DNA of 64,000 nucleotides from Erwinia aphidicola (GTDB lineage Bacteria > Pseudomonadota > Gammaproteobacteria > Enterobacterales > Enterobacteriaceae). The DNA is taken from the NCBI RefSeq assembly GCF_014773485.1, contig NZ_JACXBP010000001.1, forward strand, positions 682,001-746,000, in the 5' to 3' direction. The position numbers were made by a program, and so were the translations under genes. Below, piece by piece: positions 28,949 to 37,804 of this stretch (its first letter is position 1; each line of letters begins with the position of its first letter). The notes under the pieces were generated by a model, which was not told the DNA's origin, did no database searches, and was given only the letters and a program-made list of their open reading frames with translations.

Positions 28949-28962
28949 TGTAACCGATTGTA
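28949..28962 (-). promoter_or_regulatory. Likely RstA box of the asr promoter
   Basis: On the minus strand TACAATCGGTTACA matches the RstA consensus TACATNTNGTTACA at 10 of 12 fixed positions. The -10 TATAGT lies at 28901-28906, and the -35 region is poor, as expected for an activator-dependent promoter. The box centre is about 60 bases before the inferred start of transcription. rstA is 3 kb away in this window. Confidence 0.72.
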
Positions 28963-28987
28963 CAAGCAGGGGGGCGACGTGATAACC

Positions 28988-29044
28988 GGTCGAGGCATGC
29001 CTCGACCCTACCGAATCAATGTAGGGGTCGGGCATGCCCTACCC
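28988..29044. repeat. GCATGC-centred palindromes between asr and the carboxypeptidase gene
   Basis: GGTCGAGGCATGCCTCGACC (28988-29007) is a perfect 20-bp palindrome and is identical to the one at 57495-57514. A second, imperfect copy beginning GTAGGGGTCGGGCATGCCC covers 29021-29044. They lie downstream of the carboxypeptidase gene and upstream of the asr promoter. Confidence 0.85.
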
Positions 29045-29070
29045 ACTATGTCCGACCCAGTATGCAACAG

Positions 29071-30555
29071 TTATTTAAGGTAACGGTTTTCCAGATGCTG
29101 GCGGAAATAGCGCGGATTGAGGTCTTCGCCGGTAGCATTTTCAATCAGCTGGCGCGTGCTGAAGCGGCAGCCGTGCTGCCAGATGTTCTGCTGGAGCCAG
29201 TCAAACACCGGCTGCAGGTCGCCCGCGCGGATCTGCTCGCTGACCTGTGGGATTGCCCGTTTAACTGCCTGGAACAGCTGTGCCGCATACATTGCACCCA
29301 GCGTATACGTCGGGAAGTAGCCAAACGCGCCGTCGGTCCAGTGGATATCCTGCATACAGCCATCGCGATAGTTGCCCCGGGTATCCAGGCCCAGCCACTG
29401 CTGCATTTTCTCATCCCACAGCGCCGGGATATCCTCAACTTCAATCTCCCCGGCAATCAGCGCTTTTTCAATTTCGTAACGCAGAATGACGTGCGCCGGA
29501 TAGCTGACTTCATCGGCATCAACGCGGATCAGACCCGGCTTGACGCGCTGATTTAAGGCAATAAAGTTGTCTGCGGCCATTGCAGGCTGATCGCCCAGCA
29601 GGCGCACGGCCAGCGGCTGAACCAGGCTGAGGAACTCCGGGCTGCGGCCCAGCTGCTTCTCAAAGAACAGGCTCTGCGACTCGTGGATGGCGGTCGAGCG
29701 CGCCAGCGCCACCGGCTGGTCAGCCCAATGCTGCGGCAGGTTCTGCTCATAGCGGGCGTGGCCGGTTTCGTGGATCACCCCCATCATCGCGCTGATAAAT
29801 TCGGCTTCGTTGTAACGGGTCGTGATGCGCACATCCTGCGGCACGCCGCCACAGAACGGGTGCGCGCTGATATCCAGACGTCCGCCATTAAAATCAAAGC
29901 CGAGCTGCTGCATAATCGCCAGCCCCAGCTGCTGCTGCTGCGCCTGGGGGAACGGGCCAGCGGGAACGGCAACGTTCTCCTGCGACTGCTGCGCGACGAT
30001 TTTTTGCAGTAAATCCGGCAGCCACTGTTTGAGGTCAGCGAAGGTAAGATCGAGCTTTGCACTGGTCATCCCAGGTTCAAAAACATCCAGCAGGGCATCA
30101 TAGCGCGAGCAGCAGTTGGCCTGAGCGCGGATTTCCGCCTCCTGGCGGCTCAGCTTCACCACCTCTTTCAGGTTGGCGGAGAAACCCTGCCAGTCGTTGT
30201 TCGGGCGCTGGCTGCGCCATGCGTGTTCACAGCGAGAACCAACAATCGATTTGGCTTCAACCAGAGAAGCGGGCAGCAGGGACGCCTGCTGCCAGGCGCG
30301 CTGCATCTCAAACAGGTTGGCCTGCGCCACATCATCCAGATCTTCCTGCTGCGCCTGCTGCAGCCACTCGCCAACCTGTTTGGCCGTCAGGATTTCATGG
30401 CGCAGCACGCTCAGTTCCGCCAGCGCCGCACCGCGTGCGCTGCTGCCGCCTGCGGGCATCATGGTCATCATATCCCAGCCGGCAATTGCCGACAGGTGGC
30501 CAAAGCGTGACAGACGCTGGAAAGTACGGGTCAGATTAGCGTAAGCAGAAGACAT
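29071..30555 (-). CDS. M32 family metallocarboxypeptidase
   Basis: Zinc carboxypeptidase of the Thermus/Pfu (M32) type, mainly helical, that removes C-terminal residues with broad specificity. From the ATG at 30555 (MSSAYANLTRTFQRL) it has 494 residues, the usual length. HETGH (262-266) carries the two zinc histidines and the catalytic Glu, and the M32 motifs HPFCGG, DVRITTRY and HESQSLFFE are present. The longer frame starting at 30612 runs into rstB and is not needed. It follows rstB by 20 bp, so it is probably part of the rstA-rstB operon. Confidence 0.93.
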   Translation of the reverse strand: MSSAYANLTRTFQRLSRFGHLSAIAGWDMMTMMPAGGSSARGAALAELSVLRHEILTAKQVGEWLQQAQQEDLDDVAQANLFEMQRAWQQASLLPASLVEAKSIVGSRCEHAWRSQRPNNDWQGFSANLKEVVKLSRQEAEIRAQANCCSRYDALLDVFEPGMTSAKLDLTFADLKQWLPDLLQKIVAQQSQENVAVPAGPFPQAQQQQLGLAIMQQLGFDFNGGRLDISAHPFCGGVPQDVRITTRYNEAEFISAMMGVIHETGHARYEQNLPQHWADQPVALARSTAIHESQSLFFEKQLGRSPEFLSLVQPLAVRLLGDQPAMAADNFIALNQRVKPGLIRVDADEVSYPAHVILRYEIEKALIAGEIEVEDIPALWDEKMQQWLGLDTRGNYRDGCMQDIHWTDGAFGYFPTYTLGAMYAAQLFQAVKRAIPQVSEQIRAGDLQPVFDWLQQNIWQHGCRFSTRQLIENATGEDLNPRYFRQHLENRYLK

Positions 30556-30575
30556 AAAGTTCCTTATCAGTTGAG

Positions 30576-31868
30576 TCAGGTAGCGCGTAATGGGTGATCG
30601 ATCGGCCAGCAAAAGCGCACGCTGGCACCGCCGAGCGGGCTGCTGTCAATGGTCACATAGCCGCCAAAAGCCTGCGAGACGGAGTGCACAATCGCCAGCC
30701 CAAGCCCGCAGCCGCCGGTGGCACGGTCACGGCTGGGATCGAGACGGACAAAAGGTTCAAACACCCGCTGGCGTTCATCGAGTGGAATACCGGGGCCGTC
30801 ATCCTCAACCTGTAAGCAGGCGAGGTTACCATCAAACCACAGTCCAACGCGCAGGTGATGATCGGCATAGCGCAGCGCGTTATTCACCAGATTATCCAGC
30901 ACGCGCTCCATCAGGCGCGCATCGGCCACGCCAATATTTTCGCGCTGCGGCGTATTCAGTTCGAGGGTAAATTCCGGATGCACCGAGCGGATATCCTCCA
31001 GCCGTTCGTGCAGCCAGGCGGCGAGATCCAGACTTTGCAGATTGAGGTCGACCTTCGGGCGATCGAGGCGCGCATAGGTCAGCAGCTCCTCAATTAACGC
31101 TTCCAGCTGGCCGATGTCGCGGTTAAGCGCCGCCGATTCAGCCTCGGTGAGGTTATCACTCATCTCCAGCCGATAGCGCAGGCGCACCAGCGGGGTACGC
31201 AGCTCATGGGCAATACCGTCGATCAGCTGCTTTTTGCTGGCGACCAGCGTGTTGATGTTATCGGCCATCTGGTTAAACGCCACGCCAAGGCGCAGCAGGC
31301 TGGAGGCGCTGTCGAAATGGATGCGTTCGTCCAGATGCCCCTGGCCTAAACGCTGAGCCGCGTACTCCAGCTTCAGCATGTCCTTCCAGTGCGGGCGCAT
31401 CCAGATAAACACCGGCAGCGCCAGGGAGATACCGATAAAGGCCAGCAGGGCGATATCGAGTATGCGCATTTCGTGCAGGAAGAACAGGTACGGGATGGGG
31501 CCAACGGCCAGCACGTAGTGGCTGCGCGGAATGTGCTGTAAGAAGGTGTACTCCTCATCCAGCGCGACAATTTCCCCTGCGCGCAGGCGGTGCATGGTGA
31601 CCGGGTCGAGCTGATATTTGCTCATCGGTTCAATATGTAGCTTAAACGACAGGTTAAGGTCGAGGTTATCGATGGTCTTGTTCCAGTCGCGTGGCGGGAT
31701 CTCGCGCAGTTCGCTACGCATCAGGTAGAGCGAACTTTTCATCAGGTCATCCATCGACTCGCGCCCGGCACGCTCGGCGGTGAATTTGTACACCAGACCG
31801 ACCAGCATCGCCATCACCAGAAAGCAGACGAATAGCAGCAGATAAAACTGAATAAACAGCTTCTTCAT
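30576..31868 (-). CDS. rstB: Sensor histidine kinase RstB
   Basis: Inner-membrane sensor kinase of the RstBA two-component system. The 430 residues show one membrane helix at the N-terminus (FYLLLFVCFLVMAMLVGLV), a periplasmic domain, and a second helix near 135-155. HAMP, the dimerisation/phosphoacceptor motif DGIAHELRTPLVRLR, the N box (NLVNNALRYA) and G boxes (VEDDGPGIP, GGCGLGLAIV) follow. It starts on the base after the rstA stop. Confidence 0.96.
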   Translation of the reverse strand: MKKLFIQFYLLLFVCFLVMAMLVGLVYKFTAERAGRESMDDLMKSSLYLMRSELREIPPRDWNKTIDNLDLNLSFKLHIEPMSKYQLDPVTMHRLRAGEIVALDEEYTFLQHIPRSHYVLAVGPIPYLFFLHEMRILDIALLAFIGISLALPVFIWMRPHWKDMLKLEYAAQRLGQGHLDERIHFDSASSLLRLGVAFNQMADNINTLVASKKQLIDGIAHELRTPLVRLRYRLEMSDNLTEAESAALNRDIGQLEALIEELLTYARLDRPKVDLNLQSLDLAAWLHERLEDIRSVHPEFTLELNTPQRENIGVADARLMERVLDNLVNNALRYADHHLRVGLWFDGNLACLQVEDDGPGIPLDERQRVFEPFVRLDPSRDRATGGCGLGLAIVHSVSQAFGGYVTIDSSPLGGASVRFCWPIDHPLRAT

Positions 31869-32597
31869 TTATTGCGCATCCCACGCGTGTGGAGCAAACA
31901 GATAGCCTTTATTACGGATGGTTTTGATGCGGTAGGGTTCGGTCGCACTGTCCAGCAGCTTTTTGCGCAGGCGTGAGATCGCGACATCAATGCTGCGATC
32001 CATGCCGTCATAGCTGACGCCGCGCAGGGTTTTCAGCAGCGCGTCACGGTTGAGAATGGTTCCGGCATGGGTTGCCAGCTCCCACAGCAGGTCAAAATCG
32101 GCGGTCGACAGAGCGACAATCTCATCCGATAGCGTGACCTGGCGGTTAACCGGGTCGATGCTCAGCGTGCCGAAGCGCAGCATCTTCTGCCCGGCCACGC
32201 TGGGCGCAATCTCCTCGTGCGGACTGCTAACGCCAGCCTGGCGCAGGTGTAACCTGAGTCGGGCCAGCAGCACCGCAGGCGGCGTCGTTTTAAGAATGTA
32301 GTCATTGGCCCCCATTTCCAGCGACAAAATATGGTTCATATCACTGTCGAGCGAGGTCAGCAGCACGATGGGGCCCGACCAGCTGCTGCTGTTGCGCAGA
32401 TCGCGGCACAGCGTCATGCCGTCTTTACCCGGCAGCATAATGTCGAGCATCACCAGGTCAGGGCAGGCGGCGGCAATGGTCTCTTCTGCCCGATCGCCGC
32501 GTGATTCGACAATGACCTCGATATCGTGACGCCCGAGATAGGCGGCGATCAGTTCGCCCACATCTTTATCATCTTCAACGAATACAATTTTGTTCAT
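31869..32597 (-). CDS. rstA: Response regulator RstA
   Basis: OmpR/PhoB-type response regulator: receiver domain with phosphorylated Asp52 (LVMLDIMLPG) and Lys in LKTTPP, then a winged-helix DNA-binding domain (about 140-238, ending KTIRNKGYLFAPHAWDAQ). Known RstA targets include asr, and a matching site is present upstream of asr here. In E. coli the rstA gene is under PhoPQ control; I could not find a clear PhoP box in the upstream region. Confidence 0.96.
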   Translation of the reverse strand: MNKIVFVEDDKDVGELIAAYLGRHDIEVIVESRGDRAEETIAAACPDLVMLDIMLPGKDGMTLCRDLRNSSSWSGPIVLLTSLDSDMNHILSLEMGANDYILKTTPPAVLLARLRLHLRQAGVSSPHEEIAPSVAGQKMLRFGTLSIDPVNRQVTLSDEIVALSTADFDLLWELATHAGTILNRDALLKTLRGVSYDGMDRSIDVAISRLRKKLLDSATEPYRIKTIRNKGYLFAPHAWDAQ

Positions 32598-32768
32598 AGT
32601 GCCGGTTCATCGCTAGAGAGAAACGTAGCTTATCCTTATCCGACCATTTATCAACGCCAAATATTGGGCTTATGTAGTATAATCCCGGCCGAATATGTCA
32701 TGATACCCCTCTAAATTGAAGGTGCATCAGCGTCAGGTCAGTGGTTGAAAATGGATAAGGAGAGAAGA

Positions 32769-33185
32769 GTGCCAGAAACAAAGCGGGTCGCAGCAGAGCA
32801 CAGTAACCCCATCTGCCTCAACTACATTGATTTTCTCTCCGCATCATGCAAAAAGCGCTGGAGTTTTGTCGACGCCATCTACGGGGTCATTCCGTTTTTT
32901 GGCATGATTACCCGCAAACCGGCCGATCTGCCGCGTGCCTCATCGCCGGAGCGTTTGAAAGATCTGGCGCTGCAAATTATTTCCACCCAGGTCAGTGATG
33001 AAATCAATATTGCCCGCCTGATCACCCTGGCCCAGCAGCAGCAGATCGATCATTTCGATATCCTGCTGCCTTATCCGCTTTCCGAACAGCAGATGGTGAC
33101 TATCCGCCAGGAGTACGCCCGGCCGCTGCAACTCGCACAGTATGACGACCGGCTGAACGTGATCATTCCGGTCGTACCGCACTAA
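32769..33185 (+). CDS. Hypothetical protein divergent from rstA
   Basis: I do not recognise this 138-residue protein. It has no signal peptide. A hydrophobic patch (VDAIYGVIPFFGMI, about 33-46) is followed by a helical region with many Gln residues (ITLAQQQQIDHFDILLPYPLSEQQM) and a beta-like end (YDDRLNVIIPVV). The frame opens at 32745, but AAGGAG (32757-32762) is 6 bases before a GTG at 32769, the best start. A TATAAT lies at 32678-32683. It shares the divergent region with rstA and meets ydgI tail to tail with 3 bp between. Confidence 0.75.
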   Translation: MPETKRVAAEHSNPICLNYIDFLSASCKKRWSFVDAIYGVIPFFGMITRKPADLPRASSPERLKDLALQIISTQVSDEINIARLITLAQQQQIDHFDILLPYPLSEQQMVTIRQEYARPLQLAQYDDRLNVIIPVVPH

Positions 33186-33188
33186 TCC

Positions 33189-34580
33189 TCAGCGCGCCAG
33201 CAGCCATGCGGCGGGCAGCGCCGCCAGCACCAGCGCCACCATCATCGATTTTTCCGCCCGGTTTAACGACTGCGTTGCACGCCCACCGCGGCGGGCAAAC
33301 AAAAACAGCGCAATGCCCGGTGCATACAGCACCACCGACAGCAGCAGATGCAGTGGACCTGAAGCGTACAGTAGCCACACGCCGTAGGCGCTGGCACCGA
33401 TGGCGACCACCCTGGCAGGCGCGTGCTTACGCTCACGCGCCACCTTAAACAGATAGATACCCACCAGCAGGTAAGGCACCAGAATCATCTCTGAGGCAAT
33501 AGTCAGCAGGGTGTTGTAGTCGGAGCCGGTCAGCCAAATCAGGATTAGACAAAGCTGTACGCAGCCGTTAGTTAGCCACAGCGAGGCGGCAGGCGCACCG
33601 CGAGCGTTCTGCTGGCTGAGCAGGCGCGGAAATGCACCATGCTGCGCCGCCACCAGCGGGACTTCGGCGGCCATAATGGTCCAGCTCAGATAGGCACCGC
33701 ATACCGAAACGATTAACCCGACCACGATCACCAGATTGCCCCAGGAGCCCAGCAGGGCAGTCATCAGCCCGGCCATCGAGGGGTTGCGCATTTCCGCCAG
33801 CTGGTCTCTGGGCACGATGCCGAGCGACAGCAGCGTCACCAGCAGATAAACCACCAGCGCGGCGACCACCGCCAGCAGCGTGGCGCGCCCCACATCTTTT
33901 TTATCCCGGGCGCGTGAGGAGACCACCACGGCACCTTCCACGCCGATAAACACCCACAGGGTGATCAGCATTGTATCCTTCACCTGCTGCCACACCGGTT
34001 TACCCAGCGCGATGCCGGTAAAATCAATCCTGAAGCGGTCGTAATTGAACGCTGCAATCGCCAGCAGCACAAACAGCCCGAGCGGCAGCAGCTTGCCCAG
34101 CGTCGCGACCATGTTAATGCTGGCGGCGGTCTGCACGCCGCGCAGCACCAGGGCATGCACCAGCCACAGCAGCGCCGAGGCGCCGAGCATCGCCTGCCAG
34201 GTATTGCCGTCGCCGAAGATCGCGTGGCCCGGTGAGTCGGTGAAAAAGCTCATGGCAGAGAAGACAATCACCAGGTAGGAAACGTTGGCGATCACCGCAC
34301 AGAGCCAGTATCCCCAGGCAGAACAGAATCCGGTCAGCTCACCAAATCCCGCCCGGGCGTAGGTAAAGATACCGCCATCCAGCTCCGGCTTCAGGCGGCT
34401 GAGCAGCAGCATCGCCAGTGCGAGAAAGATGATGCCAACCCCGGTCACTGCCCAGCCGATCAGCAGCGCGGCCGGGCTGGCCACCGCCGCCATATTTTGC
34501 GGCAGGCTGAAGACGCCCGCACCGAGCATGGAGCTGAGTACCAGCGCGGTCAGCGCGGTAAGACCTAACTTTTTGTCCAA
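33189..34580 (-). CDS. ydgI: APC family amino acid antiporter YdgI
   Basis: Inner-membrane transporter of the basic amino acid/polyamine antiporter family, annotated in E. coli as a putative arginine/ornithine antiporter. The product has about 12 hydrophobic helices and the family motif SSMLGAGVFSLPQNMA near the start. I place the start at a TTG (34580), with GGAG six bases upstream, giving 463 residues that begin like E. coli YdgI (xDKKLGLTALTALVLSS). A GTG four codons earlier has no ribosome site. It lies downstream of ydgH, as in E. coli. Confidence 0.9.
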   Translation of the reverse strand: MDKKLGLTALTALVLSSMLGAGVFSLPQNMAAVASPAALLIGWAVTGVGIIFLALAMLLLSRLKPELDGGIFTYARAGFGELTGFCSAWGYWLCAVIANVSYLVIVFSAMSFFTDSPGHAIFGDGNTWQAMLGASALLWLVHALVLRGVQTAASINMVATLGKLLPLGLFVLLAIAAFNYDRFRIDFTGIALGKPVWQQVKDTMLITLWVFIGVEGAVVVSSRARDKKDVGRATLLAVVAALVVYLLVTLLSLGIVPRDQLAEMRNPSMAGLMTALLGSWGNLVIVVGLIVSVCGAYLSWTIMAAEVPLVAAQHGAFPRLLSQQNARGAPAASLWLTNGCVQLCLILIWLTGSDYNTLLTIASEMILVPYLLVGIYLFKVARERKHAPARVVAIGASAYGVWLLYASGPLHLLLSVVLYAPGIALFLFARRGGRATQSLNRAEKSMMVALVLAALPAAWLLAR

Positions 34581-34795
34581 AAAATACTCCACTTGCAGAA
34601 TAAAATGCCAGTTTGATCGTCAGCGTTAGAGTTAATACTGGTTGTCAGGGTGTAAAGGGAAACGAACCCCTGAAAGGCGGGCGATTTTACGGAGTGATCG
34701 GGCAGGATGCAATGCTTACTCAGCGTTACTTATGCAAACAGAGAAGGGAATTATTCAAAGAGGCGGGGCAGCTGAGCGCTACCCCGCAGCAAAAC

Positions 34796-35746
34796 TTATT
34801 TGAACAGGTCAGCCGAGACGGTCAGGTTACCGCCGCTCTGGTTAGACCATTGGCGGGTAACATGATAGTACTTGGCGCCTTTATCAATCGCCCGGCGGCC
34901 CACTTCCTGAGAAATCTCAGTCGGGGTGCTGAAGTGCCCGGTAAAGGTGATGCTGTCATACGGCTGCATCTGTGCGGCGGTGATGGCATTCACTTCCTGC
35001 ACGCTTTTACCGTTCGGAGTGGTTACAGTGTAACGCTGACCGGTTGAGCTTTGCGTTTCAAAGAAACGTCCCACTTTATTGCTTGGCGTTTCAGCTGAAG
35101 CCACGCCCGGGATCTCGACCTGCTTCGCGGCGGTGCCACCAGCGGCCAGCGCGGCTTTACCGGCAGCAGAATCCGCAGGGATCAGGTCAGGGGACTGAAC
35201 TTTGCGCTGTGGCGCATCGGCTTTATACACGTAGGCGGTAATGATCTGATTGCCGCCGCTGTTGGTATCAATCTGACGCACGATAAAGAATGACGCCGCG
35301 CCTTTTTCTTTAGCGGCTTTGGTGATGGCATCATTGACATCAGGCTGGCTGCGGAAGAAACCGCTGGCGCTGACGGTGTCGTAAGGCTCAAGAGAGTAAG
35401 CTTCTGATTTAGTCAGTTCGCGTACGCCGTTAATAATACGGTCTTTATTTTTTGGCGCTGCGGGTGCATCGGCATGATAAACATCCGCCGTCACGCTCCA
35501 GTTACCGCCGTTGCCGTTGGTATCATTGATGCCCTGCACATAATAGGAAGCAGCGCCCATTGAATCAGCACGTTTAGACACGGCATCGTTGGCATCGCCA
35601 ATGGAATTGAAACGGCCATTGATGGTGATGCGGTCGAATGGCTTCAACGCCGCCGCTTTCTCCGGGGTCAGTTCCTGGGCCGCGTGGGCGCTCAATGCCG
35701 TCATCGACAACAGGGCTGAGGCCAGAATGGTGTTCTTCAGCTTCAT
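34796..35746 (-). CDS. ydgH: DUF1471 periplasmic protein YdgH
   Basis: A 316-residue secreted protein with a clear signal peptide (MKLKNTILASALLSMTALSAHA) and three DUF1471 modules (about 33-92, 107-170 and 255-316). Each has the pattern LEPYDxxxxxGxFxS...A...KGAxxFxxxxQ. The modules are linked by a Pro/Ala/Lys-rich stretch. DUF1471 proteins are linked to stress and biofilm responses, but YdgH's own role is not well defined. It is divergent from pntA across 518 bp. Confidence 0.93.
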   Translation of the reverse strand: MKLKNTILASALLSMTALSAHAAQELTPEKAAALKPFDRITINGRFNSIGDANDAVSKRADSMGAASYYVQGINDTNGNGGNWSVTADVYHADAPAAPKNKDRIINGVRELTKSEAYSLEPYDTVSASGFFRSQPDVNDAITKAAKEKGAASFFIVRQIDTNSGGNQIITAYVYKADAPQRKVQSPDLIPADSAAGKAALAAGGTAAKQVEIPGVASAETPSNKVGRFFETQSSTGQRYTVTTPNGKSVQEVNAITAAQMQPYDSITFTGHFSTPTEISQEVGRRAIDKGAKYYHVTRQWSNQSGGNLTVSADLFK

Positions 35747-36264
35747 AAAAATTAATCCTTCGCCTTACGCAAAAATTGAGTACGAAAACGTGCTGGACTC
35801 TTGATGTGTAACAGATTAGCGCCCGATTATTACATGTAATAATGCGCGCTGTCTCAGCGATTTTGTGTGCAGGAAGACCAGCGATAATTCTTTATTTCAG
35901 AATAACCAGGAAAGCTGGCTGAATCGTGTCATTTGCAGACGGTTAACCACTTACGGTGGTAATAATTACCACTTAACCCGTTAATGCATTGTTAAACAAT
36001 ACTTTTTTGCTACATATTTACTCTAATTGTTAAAAAATATCGTAGCACATTATGCGTTTGATTGGCTGTGATTCAGGTCCAAAATAGTGCTTATTGGGCT
36101 ATAAACTGAATTTTTATAGGTTAGTCTACGAAAAGCCTGATGGTGGCTGGATCGAAATAAATATTTTCAGTAGGTTATAAGCAGTTTGCAACAGTTAGCG
36201 TTTCGGTCATATCGATCGGGATCTTGAGAACAAACCATCGTACTCTCTGAAGAAAGGGAAGATT
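35747..36264. other. Long AT-rich divergent region between ydgH and pntA
   Basis: This 518-bp stretch has no ORF with a credible ribosome site. It must hold the ydgH and pntA promoters. Structures seen are a 17-bp perfect palindrome at 35956-35972 (GTGGTAAT-A-ATTACCAC) with a partial AAGTGGT repeat beside it, and ATTGTT-A-AACAAT at 35988-36000. I could not fix the promoter elements. AAGAAAGGG before the pntA ATG is its ribosome site. Confidence 0.6.
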
Positions 36265-37794
36265 ATGCTTATTGGTATTACCAAAGAGCGGTTGGCCAAT
36301 GAAGCCCGCGCAGCAGCAACGCCGAAGACGGTTGAACAGCTGCTCAAACTGGGTTTCAGCGTTGCGGTTGAGAGCGGCGCCGGTAAACTCGCCAGTTTTG
36401 AAGATGCAGCCTTTGAGGCGGTAGGGGCAACCATTACCGACTCCGTCACTGTCTGGCAGTCCGATATCGTGTTGAAAGTTAACGCACCAACCGATGAAGA
36501 GATCGCCTTAACGCGCGCGGGTAGTACGCTGGTCAGCTTTATCTGGCCAGCGCAGAACCCTGAGCTACTTCAGAAGCTGGCAGCGCGCAACGTCACCGTG
36601 ATGGCAATGGACTCGGTGCCGCGTATTTCACGCGCGCAGTCGCTGGATGCCCTCAGCTCAATGGCTAACATTGCAGGCTATCGTGCCATTGTTGAAGCCG
36701 CTCACGAGTTTGGCCGTTTCTTCACCGGGCAGATCACCGCCGCCGGTAAAGTTCAGCCAGCCAAAGTGATGGTGATTGGCGCCGGCGTTGCTGGCCTGGC
36801 CGCTATCGGCGCGGCTCGCAGCCTGGGTGCTATTGTGCGCGCCTTCGATACGCGTCCGGAAGTCAAAGAGCAGGTGCAAAGTATGGGCGCCGAGTTCCTT
36901 GAGCTCGATTTCGCAGAGGAAGCGGGCAGCGGTGACGGCTATGCCAAAGTGATGTCTGAAGCTTTTATTAAAGCTGAAATGGCGCTGTTTGCCGCTCAGG
37001 CTGAAGAAGTGGACATTATTGTCACCACCGCACTGATTCCAGGTAAACCGGCGCCGAAGCTGATCACGGCTGAAATGGTCGCCTCAATGAAACCGGGCAG
37101 CGTGATTGTCGATCTCGCCGCGCAAAACGGCGGGAACTGTGAGCTGACCGTAGCGGATACCGTGACCACCAGCCCGAACGGGGTGAAAATTATTGGCTAT
37201 ACCGATCTGCCAAGCCGCCTGCCAACGCAGTCTTCCCAGCTTTACGGCACCAACCTGGTGAACCTGATGAAGCTGCTGTGCAAAGAGAAAGACGGCAACA
37301 TCGTCATTGATTTCGACGATGTGGTGGTGCGTGGCGTGACGGTGATCCGCGAGGGTGAAGTCACCTGGCCTGCGCCACCGATTCAGGTTTCTGCCGCGCC
37401 GAAAGCCGCAGCGGCCCAGGTACAGGTGGAAAAAACCGCAGCTAAACCCGTATCACCGATGCGCAAGTACGGTCTGATCGTGCTGGCTATCGTGCTGTTT
37501 GGCTGGCTGGCAAACGTTGCTCCGCCGGAATTCCTCTCCCACTTTACCGTGTTCGCGCTCTCCTGCGTGGTCGGCTATTACGTGGTGTGGAACGTCAGCC
37601 ACGCGCTGCATACGCCGCTGATGTCGGTCACTAATGCCATTTCCGGCATTATTGTGGTCGGCGCGGTGCTGCAAATCGGTCACGGCGGCTGGGTCAGCTT
37701 CCTGTCCTTCGTCGCGGTGCTGATTGCCAGCATCAATATCTTTGGTGGCTTCACCGTCACCCAGCGCATGCTGAAAATGTTCCGTAAAAACTAA
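36265..37794 (+). CDS. pntA: NAD(P) transhydrogenase subunit alpha PntA
   Basis: Alpha subunit of the proton-translocating transhydrogenase, which makes NADPH from NADH using the proton gradient. The 509 residues comprise the NAD(H)-binding domain I (about 1-380, with the Rossmann motif [18 protein letters not shown]) and the membrane part of domain II with about four helices (about 402-500). It is 10 bp before pntB in one operon. Confidence 0.97.
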   Translation: MLIGITKERLANEARAAATPKTVEQLLKLGFSVAVESGAGKLASFEDAAFEAVGATITDSVTVWQSDIVLKVNAPTDEEIALTRAGSTLVSFIWPAQNPELLQKLAARNVTVMAMDSVPRISRAQSLDALSSMANIAGYRAIVEAAHEFGRFFTGQITAAGKVQPAKVMVIGAGVAGLAAIGAARSLGAIVRAFDTRPEVKEQVQSMGAEFLELDFAEEAGSGDGYAKVMSEAFIKAEMALFAAQAEEVDIIVTTALIPGKPAPKLITAEMVASMKPGSVIVDLAAQNGGNCELTVADTVTTSPNGVKIIGYTDLPSRLPTQSSQLYGTNLVNLMKLLCKEKDGNIVIDFDDVVVRGVTVIREGEVTWPAPPIQVSAAPKAAAAQVQVEKTAAKPVSPMRKYGLIVLAIVLFGWLANVAPPEFLSHFTVFALSCVVGYYVVWNVSHALHTPLMSVTNAISGIIVVGAVLQIGHGGWVSFLSFVAVLIASINIFGGFTVTQRMLKMFRKN

Positions 37795-37804
37795 GGGGTA
37801 GTCC

